Position numbers and translations under genes: made by a program
Source of the DNA: Silurus meridionalis
Lineage: Eukaryota; Chordata; Actinopteri; Siluriformes; Siluridae
Assembly (NCBI RefSeq): GCF_014805685.1
Contig: NC_060886.1
Location: forward strand, 27,885,652-27,949,651
DNA length: 64,000 nucleotides
Direction of reading: 5' to 3'
The notes under the pieces: model-generated
The model's input: only the letters and a program-made list of their open reading frames with translations
What the model was told of the DNA's origin: nothing
Database searches by the model: none
Part shown: one piece after another, positions 44,001 through 49,803 of the stretch
Layout: each line of letters begins with the position of its first letter
Position numbering within the stretch: the stretch's first letter is position 1

Positions 44001-46951
44001 TTCATCCCAAAGTTGTTCTATAGATACTATAGTTGGGAAAGCCGCCAGATTGACTCTTGTTTCGCTGCTCCGACTGTTTATTCCGTTACTGTTTAACGCC
44101 AACCGTACAAATCCGATTCGGAAGTGGTTATCAAATTGGTGCTTGTGTATTTTTCCTTGCCATAAAAAAAATTTATAATTCATTGCAGAGGACGTGACCT
44201 TTAAATGAACTAGGACAGAAAAATTACCCTGTGGGACAACTGCAACAATCTGTGCTACTTACCATAAAAAAAAGTCACCTATTCCTCGTGTTTATAGTTA
44301 TTGCTTAGATTTGCTGGCTCCTTCCAGCATTCCAGTCATAACACACACCGCTACAGACAAACAGATGGAAAATATTTACAGCGACAACTCAGGTAGCGTC
44401 AACAACGTCTTGAACTTCTCCAATGGCAGTAACCGACTTCGTGTTCGACTTCAACAAGAATCCGTTACCATTAAACGCTCACTGCCTTCTTAACTATTAG
44501 TGCTTCTGTGGTGTGTTTTTTCCCCACTTGTTCAGGACCTGATGTTAGGATGCCTATAACCTGGAGAGGTTTGGCAACAAGATGAGAGCAAATCTGAGCC
44601 CCTGAATGTGATGCACATTAGAAACACATTAAAGACTAACTGTGGCATTCATATTTTATATAGTAAGTGCGATTTTTGTCAAGAAATGTTATGGCATTTT
44701 ATAGCCACCTGAAACAATTTTCCAACACTCTTGAGAAGTTCCTGGAGATACTGAATGCTCCGTTTAAACTCGTCGCAAACCATCTCATCTGGATCTCAAT
44801 TGGGTGAATGTGGAGACCAGGTCTCTCTCTATTACTCTATCACTCTCCTTCTTAGACAAAACCTACTGTAGAAGTGTGTCATTGGAAAACAAATGATGTC
44901 CCGCTGAGTTCAAACAAACCAGATGGTATGGCATGTTGCTGCAAAATGCTGTGGTAACAAAGATGGTTAGATGTGCCCTCAGTATTGACTAAACCAACAA
45001 TCACTAGCAAAGCACCTCCACACAATTACACCTCCTTCTACTTACTTCACAGTGGAGACCACACATTCAGGAACTGTCCGTTCACATCTAGCCACAAGTC
45101 ACAACCGTTTAAAAAAAAAATCTCAAAATCATCAGACCAAAGGATAGTTTTCACTAATCTAATGTCTATGCCTTGTGTTTCTTGGCTCAAGCGAGCATCT
45201 TCTACTTGTTGTTCTTCTGAAGCAATGGTTTCTTTGCCGCAATTCGACCATGATGGCCTGACTCGCGCAGTCTACTCTAACATTAGACATTGAAATATTT
45301 CTGCCACTTGAACGCAGAGAAGCATTTATATAACTTGGCGGATTCTGAGGCTGGTAATTCGAATAAACTTATCCTCTGCAGCAGAGGTAGCTCTTGATCT
45401 TTCTTTACTGGAATGTTTCCCATGAAAGCCTGTCTCATCATAGCATTTGATGGTTTTGGAGACTGTACATGGAGAATAAATTTAAATTTCGTTAGGATTT
45501 TTAGACTGCATGACCTTAATTTCTTAAAAGTAATGATAGACCATCTTTTCTCTTTACTGAGTGTTTTTACAATATGGATTTGTACAGTAATTGTAGTAGC
45601 ACTAAACAGGCTATTGGCTCTGTACTTACACTTCCTCTGCACAAGACAACTGCTGGTCTAAAGCGCATTAAGAAGGCAAGAAATGTCACACATTTACTCC
45701 CAAACGGTATACCAGTGAATATAAAACCAGATGACTACCTTGTGATGCTGATGATAATGCCAGGAGTTTGCCAAGCCGTCATCAAAGCTAAATTTGGCTA
45801 CTTCAGACGATCTAAAATATAAACAAATTCTAGGTTGTTTAACACTTTTGTTTAAAACTACTTCTTTCGGCTGCTTCTGTTAGGGGTCTCCACATGGGAT
45901 CATTCGTCTCCATATCACTCCTCTACATCTGCCTCTTTCGAACCAAACACCTGCATGTCTTCCCTCGCCACATCCATAAACCTCCTCCTTTGCCTCTCTC
46001 TTTTCCTGGTGGCTCCATCCTCAGGATTCTTCTACTGATTTATGCTAAGTCCATCCTCTGCAAATGACCAAACAATCGCAATCACGCCTCTCTGGGGAGG
46101 CCTGGGGGTGCAATCAGCATTTCAATTCATTCCAAAAGTGTTCGATAGGGTTGAGGTCAGAGCTCAATTGCATTATATGGACTTTTGTGGGCGGCAAAAA
46201 TCGCAAATGTAAGTTTCAGCTTAAAAAAAAAAAAGACGAAACAAAACAGCGGTATCTCAGCAACTCGTGCATTTGCCTTCAAAAGTTCCAGTCAAAGCAA
46301 ACGCAAGCATTGCTCAGTATTCCCTCCTGTCTGAATTGTACAGTGGAAACAAATGTGGAATTCTTTCAATACCTTAAAATGTTTCTTTCATAACCCCTTA
46401 GATTACCTTTTAAAAGAAAAAAAAAGCAGGCTTACGTTGCCAAACGCTCGCCGCTCTGCTCCTGCTTGGTCATGAGAGTAAACAGAGTGATGTTGCAATC
46501 GGCGTGTCCTGTGACAGCACTGTGATTTAGTGTTTCTAGATCAGAGACCACTGCTGCGCTGCAAGTACGTACTCGATTCAGGCACCCCCAAGGGAAACTT
46601 CTCATTCAGGAGGAATGTTAGGAACAAAACACGACTCTGAGCACAACTTGGCCACGACTGTCCTCCAGTCAGAAAGCACAAGGGCTTGTAAGGGTTGTCT
46701 TGGTAACCGGAAAAGTTCGGCTATTCAAAAGAGAAGGCTACAAGAGGGCAACAGGATTTCTTTGTGTGTCTGTGCAACATTTCCAAAGAAGAAAAAAAGA
46801 AAAAAGTACTTACGTTGACCTTAAAAGGCTGCACAGTGTTGTCCAACAAAATGATGTTGCAGAGCACTTCAATGTGCTGCCTGTCACGTGCCAGCTCCGA
46901 CGCCCGGACATTGTAGGATCTGCCAGCGGGCAACCGGAAACGTGAGCTCAT
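18052..46951 (-). CDS. ptpn4: ptpn4, FERM-PDZ protein tyrosine phosphatase, complete 26-exon coding region
   Basis: Tyrosine-protein phosphatase non-receptor type 4 removes phosphate from tyrosine on membrane-associated partners. The family acts in neurons (glutamate-receptor partners) and T-cell signalling. The joined exons give 930 residues; human is about 926 as I recall. Domain order: FERM about 28-313, FERM-adjacent region to about 360, a proline- and serine-rich linker with ALPPKQS near 466-472, PDZ about 515-605 with carboxylate loop GRFGFNV, and the PTP domain about 660-915. Catalytic parts are all present: KNRY loop in exon 20, WPDHG with acid D822, signature [10 protein letters not shown] with nucleophile C854 and R860, and a Q-loop in [12 protein letters not shown]. 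All 25 introns are GT-AG and all phases close, so the gene looks functional. Teleosts have ptpn4a and ptpn4b; I cannot tell which this is. PTPN3 is excluded by much closer PTPN4 matches, such as [10 protein letters not shown] and [16 protein letters not shown]. epb41l5 follows on the same strand, as in human. Confidence 0.97.
18339..18474 (-). CDS. ptpn4: ptpn4 coding exon 25 (catalytic P-loop)
   Basis: Residues 855-900, entering in phase 2. It starts inside the P-loop ([18 protein letters not shown]) and carries the Q-loop region [13 protein letters not shown]. The acceptor tctggccag precedes base 18474 and the donor is GTGAGT. Confidence 0.97.
18724..18872 (-). CDS. ptpn4: ptpn4 coding exon 24 (WPD loop, catalytic Cys)
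   Basis: Residues 806-854 plus two bases of S855: [18 protein letters not shown] and EPVVVHC. It carries general acid D822 and nucleophile C854. The intron falls inside the serine codon directly after the cysteine. Confidence 0.97.
18958..19086 (-). CDS. ptpn4: ptpn4 coding exon 23
   Basis: Residues 763-805, phase 0 at both ends, starting VKCHQYWP. It is the most diverged part of the phosphatase domain compared with the human sequence as I recall it. Acceptor tttccgcag, donor GTAAAA. Confidence 0.93.
19531..19720 (-). mobile_element. LINE ORF2 C-terminal remnant
   Basis: On the minus strand the sequence encodes, with frameshifts, a RGRP...[19 protein letters not shown] segment and then a diverged C-terminus, a pattern typical of the C-terminal end of non-LTR reverse transcriptases. 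The plus-strand string 'ctgcatgtcttccctcaccacatccataaacctcctcc' recurs at 45960-46000. Confidence 0.6.
19785..20085 (+). mobile_element. Tc1-like family fragment
   Basis: 'gagtggcctgctataaagctctgacctcaaccctactgaacacc' and 'aatctggtggaacatcttcccagaagagtggagg' are the right half of the 40368-40815 family. No open frame. Confidence 0.7.
20232..20378 (-). CDS. ptpn4: ptpn4 coding exon 22
   Basis: Residues 714-762: [20 protein letters not shown] then [19 protein letters not shown], a core PTP motif region. Phase 0 at both ends; acceptor gtgtctcag, donor GTGAGT. Confidence 0.97.
20485..20546 (-). CDS. ptpn4: ptpn4 coding exon 21
   Basis: 62 nt completing Y693 and encoding DATRVIL...[10 protein letters not shown], the conserved PTP motif after the phosphotyrosine-recognition loop. 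Acceptor gttcctcag, donor GTAAGT. Confidence 0.97.
20628..20718 (-). CDS. ptpn4: ptpn4 coding exon 20 (KNRY loop)
   Basis: Residues 663-693, starting [19 protein letters not shown] and ending [13 protein letters not shown] forms the phosphotyrosine-recognition loop. Ends in phase 1; acceptor gtttcgcag, donor GTGAGT. Confidence 0.97.
20719..21762 (-). other. ptpn4: ptpn4 intron 19
   Basis: A 1,044-bp intron with a (GACA)n repeat at 21386-21426 and no other feature I recognise. Confidence 0.8.
21386..21426. repeat. (GACA)n microsatellite
   Basis: About 10 GACA units, preceded by degenerate GATA units from 21361. Confidence 0.95.
21763..21929 (-). CDS. ptpn4: ptpn4 coding exon 19 (PDZ to phosphatase linker)
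   Basis: Residues 607-662: [19 protein letters not shown] through [15 protein letters not shown], the linker and the first helix leading into the phosphatase domain. Enters in phase 1; acceptor tttttctcaag, donor GTGAGT. Confidence 0.95.
22091..22224. repeat. (GGAT)n microsatellite, about 33 units
   Basis: Uninterrupted ATGG/GGAT tetranucleotides. The MDGW and IHPS repeat proteins in the six frames are artefacts. It abuts the retroelement-like tail at 22224-22345, which suggests the tetranucleotide began as that element's 3' tail. Confidence 0.97.
22224..22345 (-). mobile_element. Retroelement 3'-end fragment
   Basis: 'tctttattgtcattgcattgtacaggtacacagcaatgaaatgcag' is the reverse complement of a common LINE or SINE 3' end ('...gtacaatgacaataaag'). 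Similar tails occur near 12940 and 49600-49640 on the plus strand. Confidence 0.5.
22860..23190 (+). mobile_element. Tc1-like family fragment
   Basis: 'gatcttgagtgacctgctatagagctctgactacac', 'agtgcaacgtctttcccag' and 'gtggaatgggatgttcgaaaagcacag' align in order with the 40368-40815 and 33880-34250 copies. Confidence 0.7.
23195..23525 (+). mobile_element. Short Tc1-type element with transposase N-terminus only
   Basis: The ends resemble each other inverted ('tacgctggcataagattatgac' and 'gtcataatgttaaatatccgatcagtgta'). Between them, 23283-23470 encodes a helix-turn-helix region ([19 protein letters not shown]...[16 protein letters not shown]) and nothing of the DDE core. It is an internally deleted copy that could be moved only by another transposase. 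Confidence 0.75.
23774..23930 (-). CDS. ptpn4: ptpn4 coding exon 18 (PDZ second half)
   Basis: Residues 555-607: [20 protein letters not shown] then [16 protein letters not shown], with the PDZ alpha-B helix. Ends in phase 1; acceptor ttctgcgcag, donor GTAAGC. Confidence 0.97.
24100..24156 (-). CDS. ptpn4: ptpn4 coding exon 17 (PDZ middle)
   Basis: Residues 536-554, [19 protein letters not shown], the second strand and following loop of the PDZ domain. Phase 0 both ends; acceptor cgcttttag, donor GTAAGT. Confidence 0.96.
24242..24325 (-). CDS. ptpn4: ptpn4 coding exon 16 (PDZ carboxylate-binding loop)
   Basis: Residues 508-535: [20 protein letters not shown] then [12 protein letters not shown] is the carboxylate-binding (GLGF-type) loop. 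The last residue is T where I recall K in human PTPN4, and the donor (acg|GTGGGA) is the weakest in the gene. Acceptor cctttcag. Confidence 0.94.
24448..24601 (-). CDS. ptpn4: ptpn4 coding exon 15 (proline-rich linker)
   Basis: Residues 456-507, containing [13 protein letters not shown] (a possible SH3-binding stretch) and [13 protein letters not shown]. Enters in phase 2, ends phase 0. Acceptor tttttcctccattag, donor GTACGT. A start inside this exon is not needed, since the frame is open from exon 14. Confidence 0.95.
24663..24930 (+). mobile_element. Non-autonomous TIR element ('tacagtaatcc' family), copy 1
   Basis: Starts tacagtaatcc and ends gggattattgta, which are imperfect inverted ends. 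The interior has ccgcgataaacggaccgc and gtggcaaatgcaattccgcgataaaccctgcgggggcgc. A second copy lies inverted at 51694-52025. There is no coding capacity. Confidence 0.7.
25130..25330 (+). repeat. SINE-like fragment
   Basis: 'ctgctgccattgtgcccttaagaaaggctcttaaccccagttgctctgggaga' matches the body of the fish SINE heads and tails seen elsewhere in this window. The head is missing. Confidence 0.55.
26155..26168 (+). promoter_or_regulatory. Strong CTCF-like motif
   Basis: CCAGTAGGGGGCCG matches the core CTCF consensus at essentially every position as I recall it. It is intronic in ptpn4. Motif evidence only. Confidence 0.4.
26406..26567 (-). CDS. ptpn4: ptpn4 coding exon 14
   Basis: Residues 402-456 of the linker: [20 protein letters not shown] then [13 protein letters not shown]. 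Serine-rich and probably disordered. Acceptor tttccccacag, donor GTGAGT; phases 2 and 2. Confidence 0.95.
26787..26921 (-). CDS. ptpn4: ptpn4 coding exon 13
   Basis: Residues 357-402: [20 protein letters not shown] then [17 protein letters not shown]. Compared with human as I recall it, GVT is an extra tripeptide before DWE. Enters and leaves in phase 2. Acceptor cattcag, donor GTGAGT. Confidence 0.95.
27428..27496 (-). CDS. ptpn4: ptpn4 coding exon 12 (FERM-adjacent)
   Basis: Residues 334-357: [20 protein letters not shown]. The acceptor is a long T tract (tttttttttttttag before 27496); the donor is GTAGCT, off consensus at +4 and +5. Confidence 0.95.
27816..27988 (-). CDS. ptpn4: ptpn4 coding exon 11 (end of FERM domain)
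   Basis: Residues 277-334: [20 protein letters not shown] then [10 protein letters not shown] and [11 protein letters not shown], the F3 (PH-like) lobe's final helix and the start of the FERM-adjacent region. Acceptor cctccttccag, donor GTAAGA. Confidence 0.97.
28195..28620 (+). repeat. Dispersed fish repeat, second copy
   Basis: 'ctcaaagcagccttgccgc', 'gcgactgtggcaaggaaaaactccct' and 'aaccttgagaggaaccagact' match, in order, the repeat at 5692-6250. It has diverged at the start. Confidence 0.75.
29130..29590 (+). mobile_element. Candidate solo LTR or LTR fragment
   Basis: Contains a TATA-like 'ttttataaaacc' (29441), then 'ctctgcaataaagact' with AATAAA (about 29505), a T/G-rich stretch, and a possible CA end at 29590. 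That order (TATA, poly(A) signal, U5-like end) fits an LTR U3-R-U5. I found no internal gag or pol sequence and no clear target duplication, and the left edge is a guess. Confidence 0.35.
30515..30578 (-). CDS. ptpn4: ptpn4 coding exon 10 (FERM F3)
   Basis: Completes W255 and encodes [20 protein letters not shown] plus A276. Acceptor tttgttccag, donor GTAAGT. The motif is diagnostic of the PTPN3/PTPN4 FERM F3 lobe. Confidence 0.97.
30579..31454 (-). other. ptpn4: ptpn4 intron 9
   Basis: 876 bp. No repeat recognised. The segment 31080-31380 is CpG-rich for this window but has no promoter motif set. Confidence 0.5.
31455..31543 (-). CDS. ptpn4: ptpn4 coding exon 9 (FERM F3 start)
   Basis: Residues 226-255: [20 protein letters not shown] then NRVRINYFP and two bases of W255. 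Acceptor ctgttacag, donor GTAAGT. Confidence 0.96.
31828..31990 (-). repeat. tRNA-derived SINE, minus strand, near complete
   Basis: On the minus strand: 'gtggtcgctcattaggcttctgatcagaaggttgtgagttctaaa' (head), then 'taagtcgctctgcttaaggggtgtctgccagatgc' (tail). It is the same family as 14215-14370. Confidence 0.65.
32555..32760 (-). mobile_element. Tc1-like family fragment, minus strand
   Basis: Plus-strand 'acatcccattccgctcttctaga', 'aggcctggggtgcagccag' and 'tcaaagctctacagacggagatcttccac' read as the reversed right half of the 40368-40815 family. Confidence 0.6.
32926..33013 (-). CDS. ptpn4: ptpn4 coding exon 8 (FERM F2)
   Basis: Completes S196 and encodes [20 protein letters not shown] then YGVEQHYAR, ending phase 0. 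Acceptor cttctctgcag, donor GTAAGA. Confidence 0.96.
33116..33236 (-). CDS. ptpn4: ptpn4 coding exon 7 (FERM F2)
   Basis: Residues 156-196: [20 protein letters not shown] then [19 protein letters not shown]. Enters phase 1, ends phase 2; acceptor ttcag, donor GTTAGC. Confidence 0.96.
33237..34306 (-). other. ptpn4: ptpn4 intron 6
   Basis: 1,070 bp. The right part is a Tc1-like copy (33880-34250); the left part (33237-33870) has nothing recognisable. Confidence 0.8.
33880..34250 (+). mobile_element. Tc1-like family copy, plus strand
   Basis: Starts 'tgtattgggacgccgggcttttccac' and ends 'tcaggtgtccacaaacgtttgtccatactg'. The interior follows the same order as 40368-40815 but has no frame. The ends look like the family's terminal motif. 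Confidence 0.7.
34307..34359 (-). CDS. ptpn4: ptpn4 coding exon 6 (FERM F2)
   Basis: 53 nt completing R138 and encoding [17 protein letters not shown]. The acceptor is gtgtgctttcag, with a (TG)n tract starting only about 12 nt upstream. Donor GTAAGT. Confidence 0.96.
34372..34429. repeat. (CA)n microsatellite at the exon 6 acceptor
   Basis: About 28 CA units, reading (TG)n on the coding strand of ptpn4, ending next to the exon 6 splice acceptor. Confidence 0.96.
34507..34551 (-). CDS. ptpn4: ptpn4 coding exon 5 (FERM F2)
   Basis: 45 nt completing R123 and encoding [14 protein letters not shown] and part of R138. Acceptor cccccgaag, unusually poor in pyrimidines; donor GTGAGC. The frame closes exactly with both neighbours. 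Confidence 0.95.
35538..35568. repeat. (GA)n microsatellite
   Basis: About 15 GA units in ptpn4 intron 4. Confidence 0.95.
36055..36225 (+). repeat. Dispersed fish repeat, short third copy
   Basis: 'acttgtacggcgttttaacaatagacgttgtctcgaagcagctttacgg' and 'acccttgagggggaacccgattt' match the 5692 family in order, with internal deletion. Confidence 0.65.
36301..36379 (-). CDS. ptpn4: ptpn4 coding exon 4 (FERM F1-F2)
   Basis: Completes R97 and encodes [20 protein letters not shown] then QEEYT and part of R123. Acceptor ctccgaccag, donor GTATAT. Confidence 0.96.
36464..36506 (-). CDS. ptpn4: ptpn4 coding exon 3 (FERM F1)
   Basis: A 43-nt micro-sized exon, [14 protein letters not shown] plus one base of R97. 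The acceptor is a (CT)n repeat followed by cgtacag, and the donor is GTGAGT. Exon length and position match the family. Confidence 0.96.
36513..36558. repeat. (GA)n microsatellite forming the exon 3 polypyrimidine tract
   Basis: About 23 GA units, reading (CT)n on the ptpn4 coding strand, with the exon 3 acceptor only six bases away. Confidence 0.96.
36834..36941 (-). CDS. ptpn4: ptpn4 coding exon 2 (FERM F1)
   Basis: Residues 47-82: [20 protein letters not shown] then [16 protein letters not shown], phase 0 both ends. The acceptor is ttctgcag directly after a (TG)n tract; donor GTGAGT. Confidence 0.96.
36949..36999. repeat. (CA)n microsatellite at the exon 2 acceptor
   Basis: About 25 CA units, reading (TG)n on the ptpn4 coding strand, separated from the exon 2 acceptor by only a few bases. 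Confidence 0.96.
37188..37239. repeat. (CT)n microsatellite
   Basis: About 25 CT units with one interruption (tcgctc). Confidence 0.95.
37294..37545 (-). mobile_element. Tc1-like family fragment, minus strand
   Basis: 'agtcaggtactgatgtagggtgcagaagcctggagtgc', 'aggagatcttccactcc', 'acaggggcattgccatgctggaacaggtttgggtg' and 'ccaatacttttgtcgatacagtg' are the reverse complement of the 40368-40815 family, including one end. Confidence 0.75.
37985..39485 (+). repeat. 1.5-kb purine-rich (GAAA/AAAG) tract
   Basis: Almost only A and G on the plus strand, built from variants of 'agaaagagcaaaagaaagagtgaaagagaaa'. It includes a longer tandem unit: 'attgagtgagagcgaaac' occurs at 38433 and 38567, 134 bp apart, with matching sequence between. 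Lysine/glutamate-rich and phenylalanine/leucine-rich frames crossing it are artefacts. It reads as polypyrimidine on the ptpn4 transcript. Confidence 0.92.
40368..40815 (+). mobile_element. Non-autonomous Tc1/mariner-like element with inverted ends
   Basis: The left end 'actatattaccaaaagtattgggccacctg' and right end 'gacccaatacttttggaaatacagtgtag' are inverted complements. The interior carries transposase-like scraps ('ctggacacctttgggatgaatgtgaacgctgactgcaccccagg'), a decayed HLWDE region, with no usable frame. A near full-length reversed copy lies at 53750-54195. This is the reference copy for the many fragments listed here. Confidence 0.8.
40868..41010 (+). mobile_element. Tc1-like family fragment (left end)
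   Basis: 'ataaaagtattgggacgcctgacttttccagccatatgtggttcgtctcc' followed by 'catgggttggagtggaag'. It lies only 50 bp from the previous element. Confidence 0.65.
41960..42160 (+). mobile_element. Tc1-like family fragment (left end)
   Basis: 'caaaagtattgggacacctgactctttcagccatctgaggttcttctcc' followed by 'gacccaaacctgttccagctccacgaa'. Truncated on the right. Confidence 0.65.
42967..43228. mobile_element. Short TIR element ('agtggaacctcgatag')
   Basis: The left end cagtggaacctcgatagttgg and right end ccgcgagtatcgaggttgcact are imperfect inverted repeats, about 260 bp apart. No coding capacity, so MITE-like. Confidence 0.65.
43958..44035 (-). mobile_element. Tc1-like family fragment, minus strand
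   Basis: 'tcaggtaatgatgtaaggtgaggaagcctggggttcagtcagccgtccaattcatcccaaagttgttc' is a short reversed internal piece of the family. Confidence 0.55.
44965..45830 (-). mobile_element. Antisense Tc1 relic (salmonid/zebrafish Tc1 type)
   Basis: Plus-strand text such as 'cagaccaaaggatagttttcac', 'ttctttgccgcaattcgaccatgatggcctgactcgcgcagtct' and 'aaacttatcctctgcagcagaggtagctcttgatc' is the reverse complement of a Tc1 transposase gene. The start-proximal end is toward 45650 and the 3' side near 45000. Plus-strand frames across it are spurious. Many indels; inactive. Confidence 0.65.
45870..46050 (-). mobile_element. LINE ORF2 C-terminal remnant, second copy
   Basis: 'ggctgcttctgttaggggtctccacatgggatcattcgtctcc...acctgcatgtcttccctcgccacatccataaacctcctcc' is the same segment as 19531-19720 and the same strand. 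Confidence 0.6.
46080..46185 (-). mobile_element. Tc1-like family fragment, minus strand
   Basis: 'ggaggcctgggggtgcaatcagcatttcaattcattccaaaagtgttcgatagggttgaggtcagagctc' is a reversed internal piece. Confidence 0.55.
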
Positions 46952-46968
46952 TACGCTCCAGCCAGAGT
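46814..46968 (-). CDS. ptpn4: ptpn4 coding exon 1 (start codon)
   Basis: Acceptor gcttgtgttgcag precedes base 46968, then 17 nt of 5' UTR (actctggctggagcgta), then ATG at 46951-46949 with G at -3. It codes 46 residues: [20 protein letters not shown] through [10 protein letters not shown], ending phase 0 at donor GTAAGT. The frame extends 12 codons upstream of this ATG, but that part lies in the preceding intron. The known family N-terminus ([10 protein letters not shown]) supports the start chosen. Confidence 0.96.
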
Positions 46969-48000
46969 CTGCAACACAAGCACACACAGATCAGAATATG
47001 TGAAGCGAGTCAATTTCATATTCTCCAGGATAAGGTTCAGCGCTATATTGATGGATGGGTAGATAGTTACACTTTCGCACACACTTATTCAGCAGCCGCG
47101 TCAAACTGTAGACTTAACACGACTAAGCGGTAAAACAATACACAGCGATAAGAGATAAAGGTTTTTCCTTTTCACAGCCATGCCCACACACCGGGCACAA
47201 AAGCCCTAGAGTCTCCAGTGTAAACACGTTCACAAGGTAACACTTGTGTCTTGACTTAAAACGCAACAGAAACAAAATTGCAACGTAAAAAATCAAAAAT
47301 AACTCCTCACACGTTCAGTCTTGCTGGGAATAACCTCGTAAGTCACGATGTACCGTGTCTAAAGAAATACTCCAAATTTATCCAGAGCGATCAGTGAATC
47401 ACGGCTTACTAGAAGCTTTTCACTTACAAGGAAGACTTTCCACAAGCAGGCGATCCGACCGATCATTTCCCATATCCTGAAGATAAACATGCGGGACATC
47501 CTAATTAAAAACACACCACTGGTATACACTAAATACTTTTGTAATCCGTGAACCTTGTTCTACTCGTTTCATTCATCCGGAACAAATCCCGAGAACGCTT
47601 GGAGTGATTCGGGAATTCACCCTGGATATGACATCAGTCCAGCGTGGTTGCACCATGCACACGCACAGAACAGCAATTTTTTTGGCATGCTTTCTAAAAA
47701 GGTAGGAGGAACTATGATAAAAGCCCCAAACACACCCTGAGCTCAGGATTGAACCCTGGGGCTGTGAGGTGCTGCCAAATCTGCTTTTTTTTGTGACTGT
47801 ACCTTACTGAATATTATTGGATTTTCTTTTACCAATTAGAAAGCAGCAGTAGTGAATGACCTATCTCGTTCCTGTACTCGAGAGGTAGCAGAGCTCTGCT
47901 TAAAATCTCCTCCTTCCATATTTCTGCTTGAGCGGAAATACAAAGGCTCTAAAGTACAAAGGCTGCAAAAATTAAATACACCTTGACTGCTTCCGCTGGA
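46969..48000 (-). other. ptpn4: ptpn4 upstream intron, nothing firm recognised
   Basis: Sequence upstream of the start-codon exon, so part of the intron after an unseen non-coding exon. 47600-47780 includes 'gagctcaggattgaaccctggggctgtgaggtgctgcc', a scrap of the repeat at 50100-50290. Confidence 0.55.
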
Positions 48001-48009
48001 TTTAAGAGA

Positions 48010-48330
48010 CTTTTTCGGACAGCTGACTCCCCGAACCCCCCCAGGTATACGTGGTTCCTCCCCAAAACGTTACCGCAAGGTTGGAGGCACAAAAGGATTC
48101 AAATCCTTCAATTGAAACAATCAAATTTCTCCTTCGTTTAAACGAAAGGAGGAGACAGAAAACCTGTTCCAGCATGACAATACCCCTTGTGCACAAGGTG
48201 GATGATCTTATGTGGCCTGCAATGACGTCGACTCTACCGAACACCTTTGGGATGAATTGGAAGGCTGACCGCACCCCCAGGCCTCCTCATCTCACCTCAC
48301 CTCACCTCACCTCCATCAGTGCCTGCCTTT
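48010..48330 (+). mobile_element. Tc1-like family copy
   Basis: 'gaaaacctgttccagcatgacaataccccttgtgcacaaggtgg' and 'ccgaacacctttgggatgaattggaaggctgaccgcacccccaggcctcctc' match the 40368-40815 family in order. A short (CTCAC)n run (48289-48312) has grown inside. Confidence 0.7.
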
Positions 48331-48339
48331 GATTTACTA

Positions 48340-49250
48340 CTGCCGTTTCTGCTGCTAGAAATACAGAAAGGCTTCTTCGAGCAAAAAACCCCCAAAAGTG
48401 TACATAGACTGACTCGGAGCTGAGACGATATTCCCAGCTTTCAAATGAGGATGAAACTCTTCCCAGTAAAAAAAATTCCCGAAACGAGTTTCATGCTAAA
48501 TTTGATTTAGGACTTGGCGATTCTATTACACTGATTCGTTCCCGGGTGCACGATGACATTTACAGATTTGACGATGGCGCAGAACAATACCGGTAGCCGT
48601 ATTTATCTTGCATTGACCTCCTGTGCCGATATCTGTCCGTGTCCAAATCTCTCGCATCTCCGACCCCCTGTTCCCGTCTCGTCTCGCAAAACGCTTCTAA
48701 TCCGCCGCGAGGTGGGACACAATTAACGATGGCAGTCTGTGGGATCAGAATGTGGCCCATGCTCCCCTGACCTACTTACAGCTCCACACTGAACTCAATC
48801 CCAATACTGTTATTCTGTGTATGAAGGGATGCATGTAGTCATAAAGAGAGGAAAAAGTAAATACACCCTCCACAAACCTATAAATCTCAGATGCCCAAAA
48901 AATGATACAGATTTTAGATGTAATTTATTAATTTTTTGATTTCACATTCTGATCTAAAATCAAGTTTGGCAAACCGGTGCTGAACATTGAATCTGCTTCC
49001 AGAGGTCGTTAGGTCGCATGTTGTAGCTCTTGGTTTTGTTATGGCGACCATGAGCATTTAATGATCAAATGTTTGAACTAAACGTTTCTAGGGTTTCTAC
49101 TGCTGAGAAAACTGTATAACTTTCTTGAAGGCTTTTAATTTATAAACAATCCTTGAAACCATTGGAAATGTCAAAATGTTTGCAAATTGATGAGTAGCAA
49201 CAATCGTTTCACTGCGATTGTCTTTTAGTGTTGGTTGGATGTAGACATTT
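48340..49250. other. Upstream sequence, nothing recognised
   Basis: No exon of known family, no repeat recognised. A short frame at 48560-48760 has no support. Confidence 0.45.
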
Positions 49251-49254
49251 TTTT

Positions 49255-49345
49255 TTTACATTTACATTTGTGGCATTTAGCAGACGCCCTTATCCAGTGC
49301 GCCGTACAAAAGTGCTTTGAGTCTTGCAGTGTTTCAGGACACCGA
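49255..49345 (+). repeat. SINE-type tail fragment
   Basis: 'acatttgtggcatttagcagacgcccttatccagtgcgccgtacaaaagtgctttgag' is a widespread fish SINE tail; the reversed form appears at 31828-31990. Confidence 0.6.
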
Positions 49346-49429
49346 ACTGCCAAAATGTAAGTAAAAGTAACGCATGATAATTACCCTACATTAATAATCA
49401 TTCTGCAGGTATGAAGGCTATACAGTGGT

Positions 49430-49660
49430 CCCCCCGAATCTCACGGGAGTTCTGCTGTCGCAGTTTACATTTTGTTAATTACAAGGTACACTCCTGTACT
49501 CAGTTCTCTCCGCACACTGCACTGTATAATATACAGTAGGTTTACTGGTGGCGCTATTTTGTGCTTTGTCCTAATTTCGCTGTGTACTGCGTCATATATA
49601 TATGGTTGAAATGACAATAAAAGCTTCTTGACTGGACTTGAAAACCCCCATCCGGGTTCC
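49430..49660 (+). mobile_element. Retroelement 3'-end fragment
   Basis: 'tttcgctgtgtactgcgtcatatatatatggttgaaatgacaataaaagcttcttgactggactt' is a typical non-LTR retroelement end with an AATAAA-like signal. No open frame. Confidence 0.5.
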
Positions 49661-49803
49661 GAATTTCGGATGAACCCCCCCGCAACCACAATGGTACCTC
49701 CTTGAATTCATCTGGACAATGTCACTTTATTACTTTATTAAATGTATGGAATTTGTCAGTAAAAACGTAGCTTAAAATGTTATTCCTTAAGTTCTTGAAT
49801 GGG

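Larger units (their letters stand above)
36942..46813 (-). other. ptpn4: ptpn4 intron 1 (between coding exons 1 and 2), 9.9 kb
   Basis: The largest intron inside the coding region. It contains microsatellites, a purine tract (37985-39485), several Tc1-like copies, a TIR element (42967-43228), an antisense Tc1 relic (44965-45830) and a LINE remnant (45870-46050), listed separately. The stretches 39490-40360, 41250-41950, 42180-42960, 43230-43950, 44040-44960 and 46200-46800 show nothing I recognise. Confidence 0.85.

Noticed and set aside
46952..46987. Upstream ATG giving a longer ptpn4 N-terminus (MCACVADSGWSV...)
   Set aside because: It lies upstream of, or across, the splice acceptor at 46969, so most of it is intron, and the family N-terminus begins at [10 protein letters not shown].
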